Assembly: GCA_018267725.1 (NCBI GenBank)
Contig: JAFDXY010000009.1
Location: 1 to 64,000, forward strand
Direction: 5' to 3'
Source of the DNA: Bacteroidota bacterium
GTDB lineage: Bacteria > Bacteroidota > Bacteroidia > Chitinophagales > Chitinophagaceae
Length of the DNA: 64,000 nt
Positions 9,565 through 19,055 of the stretch are shown here, piece after piece. The position numbers and the translations under genes were made by a program. The notes beneath the pieces are model-generated. The model was not told the origin of the DNA. It was given only the letters and a program-made list of their open reading frames with translations, and searched no databases. Numbering within the stretch: position 1 is the first letter of the stretch; each line of letters starts with the position of its first letter.

Positions 9565-9959
9565 TTGTGCAATATAATTTAAACTTATTTACTGCAAAAA
9601 AAGTAAAAAAATGTGTGAGCAATTTGTGCAAGGTTTAATTGCTTTTAAAGCATAAATTAATTGTGTATCAACACAACACAGTTCTATTTGTAGAGCAAAC
9701 TAATTTTATTGTGTAGTTAAAATCCAAAATTTATATAGAACTATTACTACAAAACAAAAATGCTGCTGTAAATAATTTTCATTTTTAATTTTAAAAAGTG
9801 TTGAAAATCAGTACACTACAGTAATATAAGCAGCTATATTTTGCTGTTTAGTAAAAAGCTTGTAAAATTCATATTTGTATATTTTATAAAATAAACTATA
9901 CATACTTCTCGGTAAAACAAATTACCTTTCACACTTTATTGGTTTTCAATATTCTATCA
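9565..9959. promoter_or_regulatory. Divergent intergenic region between thyA and the first histidine kinase
   Basis: About 395 bp without a gene, holding promoters for both directions. Visible are three ACTACA/TGTAGT hexamers (9712-9717, 9746-9751, 9815-9820), an 8-bp inverted repeat AGTTCTAT/ATAGAACT (9680-9687, 9735-9742), and the segment 9820-9836 that resembles one upstream of the GH5 gene. No confident -33/-7 pair could be placed. Confidence 0.45.
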
Positions 9960-11963
9960 ATGAAACGGTATAATACTTATTACACTATTTTAACGCTGGT
10001 TTTATTAATTCTTATTGTACTATCGGGTATTATTTCTTTTTTATCTGTAAAAGAAACAGCAGCTCTGCAAAAAGAATTAGGTATTCCGCCCAAACGCTTG
10101 CCCAATATATTAATGAATTTGGTTACTATAATTGCTGTGCTTGCATTGCTTGTGCTTCGTAAAAAAAGAAGCCACCGAAGCAAATTGTTAGCTGTTACAG
10201 AACAACTACATAATATTGTTACCTACAGTAGAGATGCTATTGTTTATACAGATTTTAATTTAAATATTATTAGCTGGAACAAAGGTGCAGAACAATTATT
10301 TAGATATACTACCAAAAAAGCAGTTGGAGAAAACTTAACTACAATAATAGATTCTGAAATTACCGGAGAACGAAAACAGGAAGTATGGACAGCATTAAAA
10401 AAAAATAATTTTTGGAAAAGCATTGTTACACTTAACTCGCCCAACAAAAAAAATATTACTGCATTATTTTCAATTTCAACAGTAAAAAACATTACCAACC
10501 GAAATGAAATAATTGGTTTTATTTGTATATGTACCGATATGACTTTTCAGAAAAAAGCAGAAGAAAAAATAGAACAGTTAGCATTAATGGTAGAATCATC
10601 TAACGATGCTATTTTAACTTTTAATGAAAAATTAGAAATACTTAATTGGAATAAAGGAGCAGAACACTTATACGGCTACACAGCTTTAGAAAGTGTAGGA
10701 AAACTAATGCCAGAGCTACTTTCACATCAAGATTCTACCACATTTTTAAAAGCTACCATAAAAAATTTAACATCAAACGGTTATTGGAAAAGTGAAGACA
10801 TACACTACAAAAAAACCGGGCAACAAATAAATGTATTAATATCTTTTTCTTTATTCAGCCAAACAAACAACAATATATACTTAGGCATTATTACAGATAT
10901 AACAGAACAAAAAGAAGTTGAAAAAAAATTACTTCGTTTTAATAAATTATTAGAAGAAAAAGTGGTAGAAAAAACTGCCGAAATGCGTGAAATATTTGAT
11001 AGAGTTGATTGGGGCTTTAGTGCCTTTAACATTAACCACCAATTTATTTTTGTTAATCCGAAAGCAGAAGAATTAATACATAGGCAATCAAAAGAATTGG
11101 TAGGCAAAAATATTTGGGATGCTTTTCCTAATGCAGGAGAAGATTTTCATACGGCTTATAACACAGCCATTCAAACAAAAAAAACACAATATTTAGAAAC
11201 CTTTGCAGGCAGCATAAATAAATGGTTGGCTTGCTTTTTCTTTGCATCTGCAAGTGGTGTATCAATTTATTACAGAGATATTACCGAACGAAAAAAACTA
11301 CAAGAAGAAAAAATAAATTTAAATACACAACTGCGTACACTTGCCGCCCACCAAGAAAAAATACGCGAAGAAGAAAGAAAAAAAATGGCAGGAGAATTAC
11401 ATGATGAATTGGGGCAATTAATAGCATCTATTAAAATGGATGCCGAATGGTTAAACAAAAAAATTGATGCAACAGAAACTGAATTAAAGAAAAAAGTTCA
11501 AGACATTATTGAAATATCTTCAGAAACAGCAATTAAAGTAAGAAACTTAGCAAAAGCATTACGGCCAAGAATTTTAGACGATTTTGGTTTAATTCCTGCC
11601 TTAGAATGGTTATTTTTAGATTTTAAAAATCGTTCTCAAATAAAAGTAGAATTTCATCACAGCATAGATAATATTAGTATAAACGAAGAAAACAGTACAC
11701 ATATTTTTAGATTAATACAAGAATCTTTAACCAATATTGTAAAACATGCCAATGCCAGTAAAGTTGCTTGCGATGTAACAACTTACAAAAACAAACTTTT
11801 TGTATTTTTAAACGATAACGGAAAAGGGTTTGATATAAAAGCACAAACAAACACATTTGGTTTACTTGGCATGAAGGAAAGAATGAAGTTAATGAATGGA
11901 ACCATTAACATTAATAGTGTTAAAAATTCAGGCACAGAAATTACTTTAGAAATACCTATATAA
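9960..11963 (+). CDS. Membrane PAS-domain sensor histidine kinase (HisKA_3/NarX type)
   Basis: A 667-residue membrane kinase. Two transmembrane helices lie near residues 6-28 and 45-63, followed by three PAS domains starting at about 80, 204 and 343 (each with the WNKGAE- or NPKAEE-type signature), a short coiled coil, and a HisKA_3 dimerisation domain with the phospho-acceptor in GELHDELGQL (His481). The C-terminal HATPase_c runs from about 577, with N box LIQESLTNIVKHA, DNGKGFD and GLLGMKERM. It ends 12 bp before a NarL-type regulator gene, its evident partner. A TTG at 9939 would add 7 residues; the ATG at 9960 is preferred. The signal sensed is unknown. Confidence 0.93.
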   Translation: MKRYNTYYTILTLVLLILIVLSGIISFLSVKETAALQKELGIPPKRLPNILMNLVTIIAVLALLVLRKKRSHRSKLLAVTEQLHNIVTYSRDAIVYTDFNLNIISWNKGAEQLFRYTTKKAVGENLTTIIDSEITGERKQEVWTALKKNNFWKSIVTLNSPNKKNITALFSISTVKNITNRNEIIGFICICTDMTFQKKAEEKIEQLALMVESSNDAILTFNEKLEILNWNKGAEHLYGYTALESVGKLMPELLSHQDSTTFLKATIKNLTSNGYWKSEDIHYKKTGQQINVLISFSLFSQTNNNIYLGIITDITEQKEVEKKLLRFNKLLEEKVVEKTAEMREIFDRVDWGFSAFNINHQFIFVNPKAEELIHRQSKELVGKNIWDAFPNAGEDFHTAYNTAIQTKKTQYLETFAGSINKWLACFFFASASGVSIYYRDITERKKLQEEKINLNTQLRTLAAHQEKIREEERKKMAGELHDELGQLIASIKMDAEWLNKKIDATETELKKKVQDIIEISSETAIKVRNLAKALRPRILDDFGLIPALEWLFLDFKNRSQIKVEFHHSIDNISINEENSTHIFRLIQESLTNIVKHANASKVACDVTTYKNKLFVFLNDNGKGFDIKAQTNTFGLLGMKERMKLMNGTININSVKNSGTEITLEIPI

Positions 11964-11975
11964 AAATTAATAATA

Positions 11976-12602
11976 ATGAAAATTATAATTGCCGATGATC
12001 ACTTTATTGTGAGAAGAGGGCTAATAAATATTTTAAAAGAAAAATACAATTTGGCAGAAATTACCGAAGTACCCGATGCTGCAGAATTAATTAAACAACT
12101 ATTAAAAGATAGTTTTGATGTTGTAATAACAGATCTATCTATGCCGGGGCAATCCGGTATTGATGTAGTTAAACAAGTAAAAGAAATTGCACCCAAAACA
12201 CCTTTATTAGTTTTAAGTACATACCCTATTGAACAATTTGCAGTAAGAACCATTAAATCCGGAGCAAGTGGTTATTTAAATAAAGAAAGTTCATTCTCAG
12301 AATTAGTAAATGCAGTAGAAGCATTAATAAACGGAAAAAAATATATAACGCCCGAAGTAGCTACATTATTGGCAGATGCTTATTCCGGCGATGTAAAAGG
12401 TAAAGAATATGAATCTTTATCTGACAGAGAATTTGAAGTATTAAAATTAATAGCACAAGGCAAAACAGTATCAGAAGTAGCAGAATGTTTATCACTTAGT
12501 GTTAATACAATAAGCACCTACCGTGCAAGAATTTTAGAAAAATTAAATTTACATTCTACAATAGATATTATAAAATACTCTCTTGAAAAAGGAATTGCAT
12601 AA
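11976..12602 (+). CDS. NarL/LuxR-family response regulator
   Basis: A 208-residue two-domain regulator. The receiver domain (1-120) has the acidic pair in IADDHF, phospho-acceptor Asp53 in ITDLSMP, the switch residue in VLST and the Lys in GYLNKES. The C-terminal LuxR-type helix-turn-helix (about 143-205) contains LSDREFEVLKLIAQGKTVSEVAE and SVNTISTYRARIL. It follows the kinase gene by 12 bp and ends at the terminator at 12660-12694. It is clearly paralogous to the regulator at 19056-19682, so the two pairs probably arose by duplication (inference). Confidence 0.95.
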   Translation: MKIIIADDHFIVRRGLINILKEKYNLAEITEVPDAAELIKQLLKDSFDVVITDLSMPGQSGIDVVKQVKEIAPKTPLLVLSTYPIEQFAVRTIKSGASGYLNKESSFSELVNAVEALINGKKYITPEVATLLADAYSGDVKGKEYESLSDREFEVLKLIAQGKTVSEVAECLSLSVNTISTYRARILEKLNLHSTIDIIKYSLEKGIA

Positions 12603-12659
12603 AGTTTGTTGTAATGCTTACTACTACATAATATAATTTAAACTTTTAAAATACTATTA

Positions 12660-12694
12660 AAAAAGCCTATTATCTGTGCGTAATAGGCTTTTTT
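12660..12694 (+). terminator. Intrinsic terminator after the first regulator gene
   Basis: A 13-bp perfect stem (12660-12672 with 12681-12693), 8-nt loop, ending in a T run. It closes the first kinase-regulator operon. Confidence 0.88.
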
Positions 12695-12986
12695 GATTGA
12701 TAAATGCCTCATTCTTAAAATTTAGTTTCAAAAAAATAAAAATGTGAATAATTATTTTTTTGCGAAAAGTTCTACACACTTGTAGTATAGCAGCTACTCA
12801 CTATCCTCAAAAAATTTCATAATTATCATATTAAGCTCTATAGCTATATAAAAATATAGTTATGATATTTGTGTTGTCAATTTATCAATGCTTCGGCAGC
12901 GAGAAATTACAAAAATCCAATTCCTTATCCGGTTCAAAATCCGGGAGTTTTTAAAAAACATGTCTTATGAATTACCAAACCACTTT

Positions 12987-13026
12987 AGCAGCTTGCATCA
13001 GCCTTTTAAGGTTGCAAGCTGCTTTT
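12987..13026 (+). promoter_or_regulatory. Large hairpin in the leader of the GH5 operon
   Basis: An 11-bp perfect inverted repeat (12987-12997 with 13013-13023) enclosing a second small stem CCTT/AAGG (13002-13005 with 13008-13011), followed by TTTTGCTTTT. It could act as an attenuator or terminator about 200 bp before the GH5 start. The function is inferred from structure only. Confidence 0.45.
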
Positions 13027-13226
13027 GCTTTTACAGCACCGTTGCCTTTTTGTTTTTTATTAACCGCCCCAGCTTTTTCAACAGGTAAGTTTTCTTTAAC
13101 ACAACCGGTTTTTCTGCCTTAAAAAGCTAATAAAACTGTTTGGGTATTTCTAACCCAAAAAATTGGGAACAGAAAAAGTACGTTCAAACATATTATAATT
13201 TTTTATAATATATAAAATTCACTCCT

Positions 13227-14294
13227 ATGTTAAAAAAATCCATCATTCTAATTGCAGCATGCATTATTACATGTTTTTCAATTGCACAAAAAAACACATT
13301 ACCTGCTTATGGTATAACCTTATGTGGAGCCGAATTTGGAGAAAAAAATTTACCGGGCATATTAGGCACACATTATACCTATCCTACTACATCTGAAGTA
13401 GCCTACTTTGCTGCTAAAGGTGCTAAAACTATTCAACTTCCTTTTAAATGGGAAAGATTACAAAGACAATTGGGCGGAGCATTAGATGCAAGAGAACTAT
13501 CATTAATTACAAAGTTTGTTGATGATTGTGAGAGATACGGAGTAATGGTAACATTAGTAATGCAAAATTTTGCCAGATACAGCATTAACGGAGTTGATTA
13601 TATAATTGGAAGCCCACAAGTTACACTTGCACATTACAAAGATGTTTGGAAAAAAATTGCTTTAGTAATGAAACACAAGAAAAACATTTTTGCTTACAGT
13701 ATAATGAGTGAACCACACGATATGGGCGGATACAAATGGTTTAATGCAGCACAATTTGCAATTAATGGCATAAGAGAAGCAGATAACAAAACAACCATTT
13801 TAGTTGATGGAGATAATTATTCGGGTCCCGAAACTTGGGCATTATATAATGATGATTTAAAACATTTAAAAGATCCTGCCAATAATATGATGTTTAATGC
13901 ACATTGTTATTTTGATGAAGATAGATCTGGCCATTACGTAAAAAGTTACGAACAAAGCGGAGCTAATGAACACACAGGAGTACAAAGAATAAAACCATTC
14001 ATCAACTGGTGTAAAGCAAATAATAAAACTCCGTTTGTAGGTGAGTTTGGTGTGCCTAAAAACGATAAAAGATGGCTAACTGTTTTAGAAAATTTTTTAG
14101 AATTTCTTTACGCCAACAATGTAGGTGGTTGTTATTGGGCTGCAGGCCCTTGGTGGAAAAACTACCATTTATCTATTGAGCCATTACACAAAACAGACCA
14201 ACCCCAAATGTTTGTATATGCAAAATATTTAGCCACAAATAATAACACTGCAGCTTTAAACAATGCTAAATCAAGCGTTGCAGTAGCAGATTAA
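13227..14294 (+). CDS. Secreted glycoside hydrolase family 5 (cellulase-type) protein
   Basis: A 355-residue exported protein with a signal peptide (residues 1-21, ..FSIAQ). The GH5 (beta/alpha)8 barrel is recognisable from TIQLPFKWERLQ, the acid/base region SIMSEPHDMGG (Glu162), NAHCYFDEDRSG and the nucleophile region PFVGEFGVP (Glu273). Both catalytic glutamates are present. The Asn that normally precedes the acid/base Glu (NEP) is Ser here. Characterised relatives cleave beta-1,4-linked glucans or mannans; the substrate is not readable. It is followed by a lipoprotein gene after 52 bp and a second kinase-regulator pair, suggesting a sensed polysaccharide-processing unit. Confidence 0.88.
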   Translation: MLKKSIILIAACIITCFSIAQKNTLPAYGITLCGAEFGEKNLPGILGTHYTYPTTSEVAYFAAKGAKTIQLPFKWERLQRQLGGALDARELSLITKFVDDCERYGVMVTLVMQNFARYSINGVDYIIGSPQVTLAHYKDVWKKIALVMKHKKNIFAYSIMSEPHDMGGYKWFNAAQFAINGIREADNKTTILVDGDNYSGPETWALYNDDLKHLKDPANNMMFNAHCYFDEDRSGHYVKSYEQSGANEHTGVQRIKPFINWCKANNKTPFVGEFGVPKNDKRWLTVLENFLEFLYANNVGGCYWAAGPWWKNYHLSIEPLHKTDQPQMFVYAKYLATNNNTAALNNAKSSVAVAD

Positions 14295-14346
14295 AAAAAT
14301 ATCCAAATCCAATAAAACACATCATCACTACTTAAAGTTTATTTTT

Positions 14347-16434
14347 ATGAAAAACTATTTTGTGATTTCACTTTATACATTATTATTTTTCTTAACGTCT
14401 TGTTCAAAAAAAGTTGAAGTATTAACTGAAAATGAAATGCTTAAAAAAGTTAATGTTACAGAAACATATACTATTCCCACTATTGAAAGTTTAGGTTCTC
14501 CTTTTAAAAGCAGTAATGTTATGCTAAACATTAATCCTGCTAATCCAAATTTTGCGGCGTTGGTTACATTTCATCCCAACACAACAACCGGTTATGAATT
14601 AATTATGATTGATAATGGTGTAAGCACTAATTCAACTCCGCTACAAGCATTCAGATTTGTTAGCGTAAACTTAGATAATGGTAATTATAAATTTATTTCT
14701 ATTCAAAACCCAACAAATAATACTGTTGTAACAAACTCTGTTGGAAGAATAGTAAGATATGTTTTTGGAAACGATAAAAATTTATATGTAGTTACAGAAG
14801 GAAGTTATGAAGGTGGTGGTCATGTAATTCAATACAATCCTAACACACAACAAGCATTTGATTTAGGGAAACCATTTTACTTAAACGGAAAATATTTAGA
14901 CATTTATTCTATTAATGTAGGAAGTGATGGAATGCTGTATGGTGGCTCATTTGGTGGTGCCGGAGAAGTAATGACTTTTAGATACAATTATAAAAATTTT
15001 GATGTTGATACAAAAACTTTAAACAACACATCTCGCTATGTAAGTTATATAAGTGGAGATGCAAATTATACTTATGCAGCCTGCGGAGAAAACAGTTGGT
15101 ATTTATATGCTATTCCTAAAAATAATTCAGCAATAAAAACTTTATTATCTGCCAACAATACCAATAGCAGAATTGAATTGGTAACTAATGTTGATGATCC
15201 TTATGCAACCATGCAATCTATGCACTATCAATTAAACAATGGTGTAGCAACAGCTTTAGGGACAAATAATACACCGCAAACCAATCAAATATTATACACA
15301 CCTTATGCTTTAGAAACAATTAATCAATTACAAATAAAATATAATAATACAAGTAATCAATTAACATACACTTTATCTGGTTCTACATTTTCAACCATTA
15401 CATTAAATGGTATTTCTACAAATATTGCGGCAACCGGTGCAAGTACATTTGTAAACAATACACTTTATACTTGTTCAAACAATCTTACACAAATTGCAAA
15501 GTATAACGATGCTGTTAAATGGAATGTTTTAGGAAGTATAGGTTATGGTGTAAAAAGTATTGCAGCATCAAACAACAATACAATTTTAATTGGCGGATAT
15601 CCTAAAGGAAATTTATTTGAATATCAGCCATACAACTCTTGGAATTTAAATGCAGATGCAGTTGCCAACGGAACATTAAATACCAATGCAAGTAATCCTT
15701 CATTATTAGCAAGGCAACAAAATGCAGATGCAGCAGGTGTTTACGGGCCTATGTATATTTCTGCTATTGCACAAACAAAAAATAATATTATTATTTCTGG
15801 TGGAGATAATGATAGAATTACAGCATCATCTGGTCGTGCATTAAGTTTAGGAACATATAATAATGGAAGCGTAAAAAATTTCTCTCCGCAAATATTTTCA
15901 AACTATCAATTTGCAGGCATGTGTTTAAATAACGATAGCAATGCCGTGTATGTTGCAGCTGCTGCAAACAATGGCAATGCCGTAATTTTTGAATACAATC
16001 CAAACACAAACTCATTAACAAAAACTATCAATCTTCCTTTTGCAGACCCCGGTAATATTGTGTTATATAATAAAGATACTTTAGCAGGTTTTTATAACGA
16101 TGTTGTTTATTTATTTGATGTTAAAACAGGAAAAATGGTTTGGCAAAAAACATTAGGCGGCGGGCAAAGAATTTTTGGAATTACCATTACACCTAACAAA
16201 CAAATTTGTGTAATACACATGTATTTGCAAGCCGTGCACTTTAAAGTGGTAAGTTTTAATTACACAAAAAATAATGTTACCACCACAACTTTAGGAGAAA
16301 TTACAGATTCGTTTGCAGATGAAAGCACCAAACCAACTTGGCTTACTTGCACTACATTAAATGCAAACGAATACAAAATTTATATTACAGGTTTAAAAGA
16401 ATTATACAGACTAAATGTAGCAACCAATAAGTAA
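14347..16434 (+). CDS. Large lipoprotein, probably beta-propeller-like, unknown function
   Basis: A 695-residue protein with a lipoprotein signal peptide and lipobox (LTSC, Cys19). The rest is rich in Asn, Thr, Ser and Tyr and in short strand-like segments such as DKNLYVVTEGSYEGGGHVIQYNPNT, DGMLYGGSFGGAGEVMTFRYN and NKQICVIHM, spaced as in a multi-bladed beta-propeller (inference; no named family recognised). It sits between the GH5 enzyme and a PAS kinase, with the next gene starting 4 or 52 bp later, so it is probably cotranscribed. It could be a surface glycan-binding or sensory partner of this unit. Confidence 0.75.
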   Translation: MKNYFVISLYTLLFFLTSCSKKVEVLTENEMLKKVNVTETYTIPTIESLGSPFKSSNVMLNINPANPNFAALVTFHPNTTTGYELIMIDNGVSTNSTPLQAFRFVSVNLDNGNYKFISIQNPTNNTVVTNSVGRIVRYVFGNDKNLYVVTEGSYEGGGHVIQYNPNTQQAFDLGKPFYLNGKYLDIYSINVGSDGMLYGGSFGGAGEVMTFRYNYKNFDVDTKTLNNTSRYVSYISGDANYTYAACGENSWYLYAIPKNNSAIKTLLSANNTNSRIELVTNVDDPYATMQSMHYQLNNGVATALGTNNTPQTNQILYTPYALETINQLQIKYNNTSNQLTYTLSGSTFSTITLNGISTNIAATGASTFVNNTLYTCSNNLTQIAKYNDAVKWNVLGSIGYGVKSIAASNNNTILIGGYPKGNLFEYQPYNSWNLNADAVANGTLNTNASNPSLLARQQNADAAGVYGPMYISAIAQTKNNIIISGGDNDRITASSGRALSLGTYNNGSVKNFSPQIFSNYQFAGMCLNNDSNAVYVAAAANNGNAVIFEYNPNTNSLTKTINLPFADPGNIVLYNKDTLAGFYNDVVYLFDVKTGKMVWQKTLGGGQRIFGITITPNKQICVIHMYLQAVHFKVVSFNYTKNNVTTTTLGEITDSFADESTKPTWLTCTTLNANEYKIYITGLKELYRLNVATNK

Positions 16435-16486
16435 GCATTTGAAATTTAAGCAGAAATTAATTATTTTCACTTTACCAATTTCTGCT

Positions 16487-19045
16487 ATGCTAAAAAAACT
16501 AAGCCAGTATTCTAACACAATAGTATTTCAACTTAATAATAAGTTGGTAATTACAGATATATGGCCTGAAGCTAATTGTTTTTCAAAAATATTTTCAACC
16601 GGTTTACACAATAAAAAATTTACCTCACTACTAAATAAAAAACAATTACCAGTATTTAATACTGTTGTTCAATCAAAACATGCTTTATTAAAACCTCAAG
16701 AGTTTTTATTAAAAATTTCTTCAACACAATATGAATGGTTTAGTATAAAATTTACCAAGCAAGGCAATAATAAAATTGTATCGGTAAACAATATTCATCT
16801 TCTTAAACAAAACATACAGCAAAACCAAGAAGCTGTTAAAATAAAATTATACAAAGAGTTTTTAGACAATATTCCCGTACCGTTTGGCATTAGTTCATTA
16901 GATTTTAATTTAATATTTCTAAACAAAAAATTTACCGAAACATACGGCTACACTATTAATGAAATAAAAGATTACAAAAAATGGTTTTCAAAATTTAAGT
17001 TTGAAGGTTCTGACGGAGAAGATAAACACGATAAAGAATTTTATGCATCATTAGCCAAAAGCAAAAAAAATCCTAACGCAACTTTACCTTTTTTATACAG
17101 ACAATGGTATGCAAAATCGGGTGAATTAAAAGACATACGAATTGCATTTAAAATATTAGGCAACCAAATGTTTGGTATTGTTGAAGATATAACCGAACAA
17201 CAAAAAGCCGAAGCAAAACTTAAAGAGAATGAACGTTTATTTAAAGCCCTTGTTAATAATATTGCCTTACCCGTTGCTTGTTATGATTCTAACACAATGC
17301 AACTTGTTTTTATAAATAAACCATTTACACAAACCATAGGTTATCAGTTAAATGAAATACAAGAATTTAAAGATTGGTATGGCATTTTATTTTATGAAGA
17401 TAAAACAATAAAACATAAAGAAAGCTTACTTTGGCAAAAAGCAGTTGATGAAAGAAAGAAAGGAAAAACTGCACAAATTTCTCAGTTTGAAAGACCCATT
17501 AAATGCAAAAACGGTGCTGTAAAATTGTTTGAAGTTACCATAACCGTAAACAAGAATATTGTATATGGTGTATTTAAAGATATTACCAAACAAAAAGAAA
17601 TGGAAAATCTTTTAAAAGGAAGTGAACACCTATTTAAAAATCTTATACACAATATTGCATTACCCGTTGGTTGTTACGATATTAATACATTAGATTATGT
17701 TTTTGTAAACGAACCATTTACCAAAACATTAGGCTACCAACTGCACGAAATAAAAAAATTAGAAGAATGGTACGGAATAATTGCTTACGAAAACGAAGAA
17801 ATAAAACAAGCCAATAATTTATTATGGCAAAAAGCCGTAAACGAAAGAATAAATAAAAAAAATAATAAACCTGCTTTTTTTGAAAGGCCCATTAAATGTA
17901 AAGACGGAAGCATAAAACTATTTGAAATTTCATTTACCGTAAACAACAATTTGGTATATAGTATTTTTAAAGATATTACACAACAAAAAGAAGCCGAAAA
18001 TCTTTTAAAAGAAAGCGAACAACGTTTTAGAACATTGGCAGAAAATATGCCCATAGCCATTGGTAGCCATGATTTTGACGGAAATATTATTTTCTTCAAT
18101 AAACATTTTACCAAAGCAACCGGTTATACTTTAAAAGATATTCCTACATTAAACCATTGGTATAATTTAACGCAACCCAACCCTATAATTAGAAATAAAT
18201 TTTATACGCATTGGTTACTAACAATTAAAAAATATAAAGAAGGCAAATTAAAAAAGCAACCATATATAGAATCGGCAGCATTATGCAAAAACGAAAAATT
18301 TAAAACCTTCAATTACTTATTCAACATTGTAAAAAATACTGTTTACATTATATTGGTTGATGTTACCGAACTAAAAGAAGCAGGCAAACAACTTTCAGAA
18401 TCTTACCAACAACTAAGAGAACTAACCAACCATCTTCAAAAAGTAAGAGAAGAAGAAAGAAAATTTATTGCTCAAGAAATACATGATGAATTTGGGCAAT
18501 TAATAACAGGTTTAAAATTTGACATAAGCATTATAAAAAGAAAAATAGAAAAAGAAATGCCACAAATGGCAACCGAGTTAAATGAAACCATGCAACTTAC
18601 CGACCGTATTGTAAAAACAGTACGCAGAATATCAACAGAATTACGCCCAAGTATTATAGACGATGTAGGTTTAGCTGCCGCAATAGAATGGGAATGTAAA
18701 GAATTTTCAAAAAGAACAAAAATAATATGTAATTTTTCAAACAAGTACAAAACCGAATTGCTAAGTATTGAAAAAAAATCGAGTTTATTTAGAATATTTC
18801 AAGAAACATTTACAAACATTTTAAGGCACTCAAATGCAAACAATGTAAATGTTTTAATAAAAAAGAAAAAAGAAAAACTAATTTTACAAATTGAAGATAA
18901 CGGCAAAGGTTTTATAATAAACCCACAATTAAAAACGTTAGGAATTATAGGTATGCGAGAAAGAGCTTTGGCAATAGGTGGCAACTATTCTATAAAAAGC
19001 CAACCGGGTAAAGGCACAAAAACTTATGTTGAAATACCTGTTTAA
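16487..19045 (+). CDS. Soluble multi-PAS sensor histidine kinase (HisKA_3 type)
   Basis: An 852-residue kinase with no obvious transmembrane helix. After an N-terminal region (1-120) come four PAS domains starting near residues 121, 247, 378 and 508. The second and third are close copies, sharing GYQLNEI/GYQLHEI, LLWQKAV and FERPIKCK. A coiled coil leads to the HisKA_3 domain with the phospho-acceptor in QEIHDEFGQL (His666), then HATPase_c with IFQETFTNILRHS, DNGKGF and LGIIGMRERA. A TTG at 16439 would add 16 residues; ATG at 16487 is preferred but not certain. Its regulator follows after 10 bp. Paralogous to the kinase at 9960-11963 in its catalytic half. Confidence 0.92.
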   Translation: MLKKLSQYSNTIVFQLNNKLVITDIWPEANCFSKIFSTGLHNKKFTSLLNKKQLPVFNTVVQSKHALLKPQEFLLKISSTQYEWFSIKFTKQGNNKIVSVNNIHLLKQNIQQNQEAVKIKLYKEFLDNIPVPFGISSLDFNLIFLNKKFTETYGYTINEIKDYKKWFSKFKFEGSDGEDKHDKEFYASLAKSKKNPNATLPFLYRQWYAKSGELKDIRIAFKILGNQMFGIVEDITEQQKAEAKLKENERLFKALVNNIALPVACYDSNTMQLVFINKPFTQTIGYQLNEIQEFKDWYGILFYEDKTIKHKESLLWQKAVDERKKGKTAQISQFERPIKCKNGAVKLFEVTITVNKNIVYGVFKDITKQKEMENLLKGSEHLFKNLIHNIALPVGCYDINTLDYVFVNEPFTKTLGYQLHEIKKLEEWYGIIAYENEEIKQANNLLWQKAVNERINKKNNKPAFFERPIKCKDGSIKLFEISFTVNNNLVYSIFKDITQQKEAENLLKESEQRFRTLAENMPIAIGSHDFDGNIIFFNKHFTKATGYTLKDIPTLNHWYNLTQPNPIIRNKFYTHWLLTIKKYKEGKLKKQPYIESAALCKNEKFKTFNYLFNIVKNTVYIILVDVTELKEAGKQLSESYQQLRELTNHLQKVREEERKFIAQEIHDEFGQLITGLKFDISIIKRKIEKEMPQMATELNETMQLTDRIVKTVRRISTELRPSIIDDVGLAAAIEWECKEFSKRTKIICNFSNKYKTELLSIEKKSSLFRIFQETFTNILRHSNANNVNVLIKKKKEKLILQIEDNGKGFIINPQLKTLGIIGMRERALAIGGNYSIKSQPGKGTKTYVEIPV

Positions 19046-19055
19046 TTAATATTAT

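Larger units (their letters stand above)
12603..13226. other. Long intergenic region upstream of the GH5 gene
   Basis: About 624 bp without a convincing gene. It contains a terminator (12660-12694), two ACTACA/TGTAGT hexamers (12623-12628, 12781-12786), a CTACA/TGTAG hairpin around 12773-12785, the segment 12784-12796 shared with the promoter region of the first kinase, an AT-rich inverted repeat around 12842-12863, and a strong hairpin at 12987-13023 in the likely leader of the GH5 operon. Short open frames here (for example 12888-13088, and 51 codons at 12967-13122) lack supporting features. Confidence 0.6.

Noticed and set aside
12888..13088. Open frame of 66 codons, and another of 51 codons at 12967-13122, upstream of the GH5 gene
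   Set aside because: They overlap the strong hairpin and each other, have no recognisable motif, and look like chance frames in a leader region. The 51-codon frame is hydrophobic but has no supported start.
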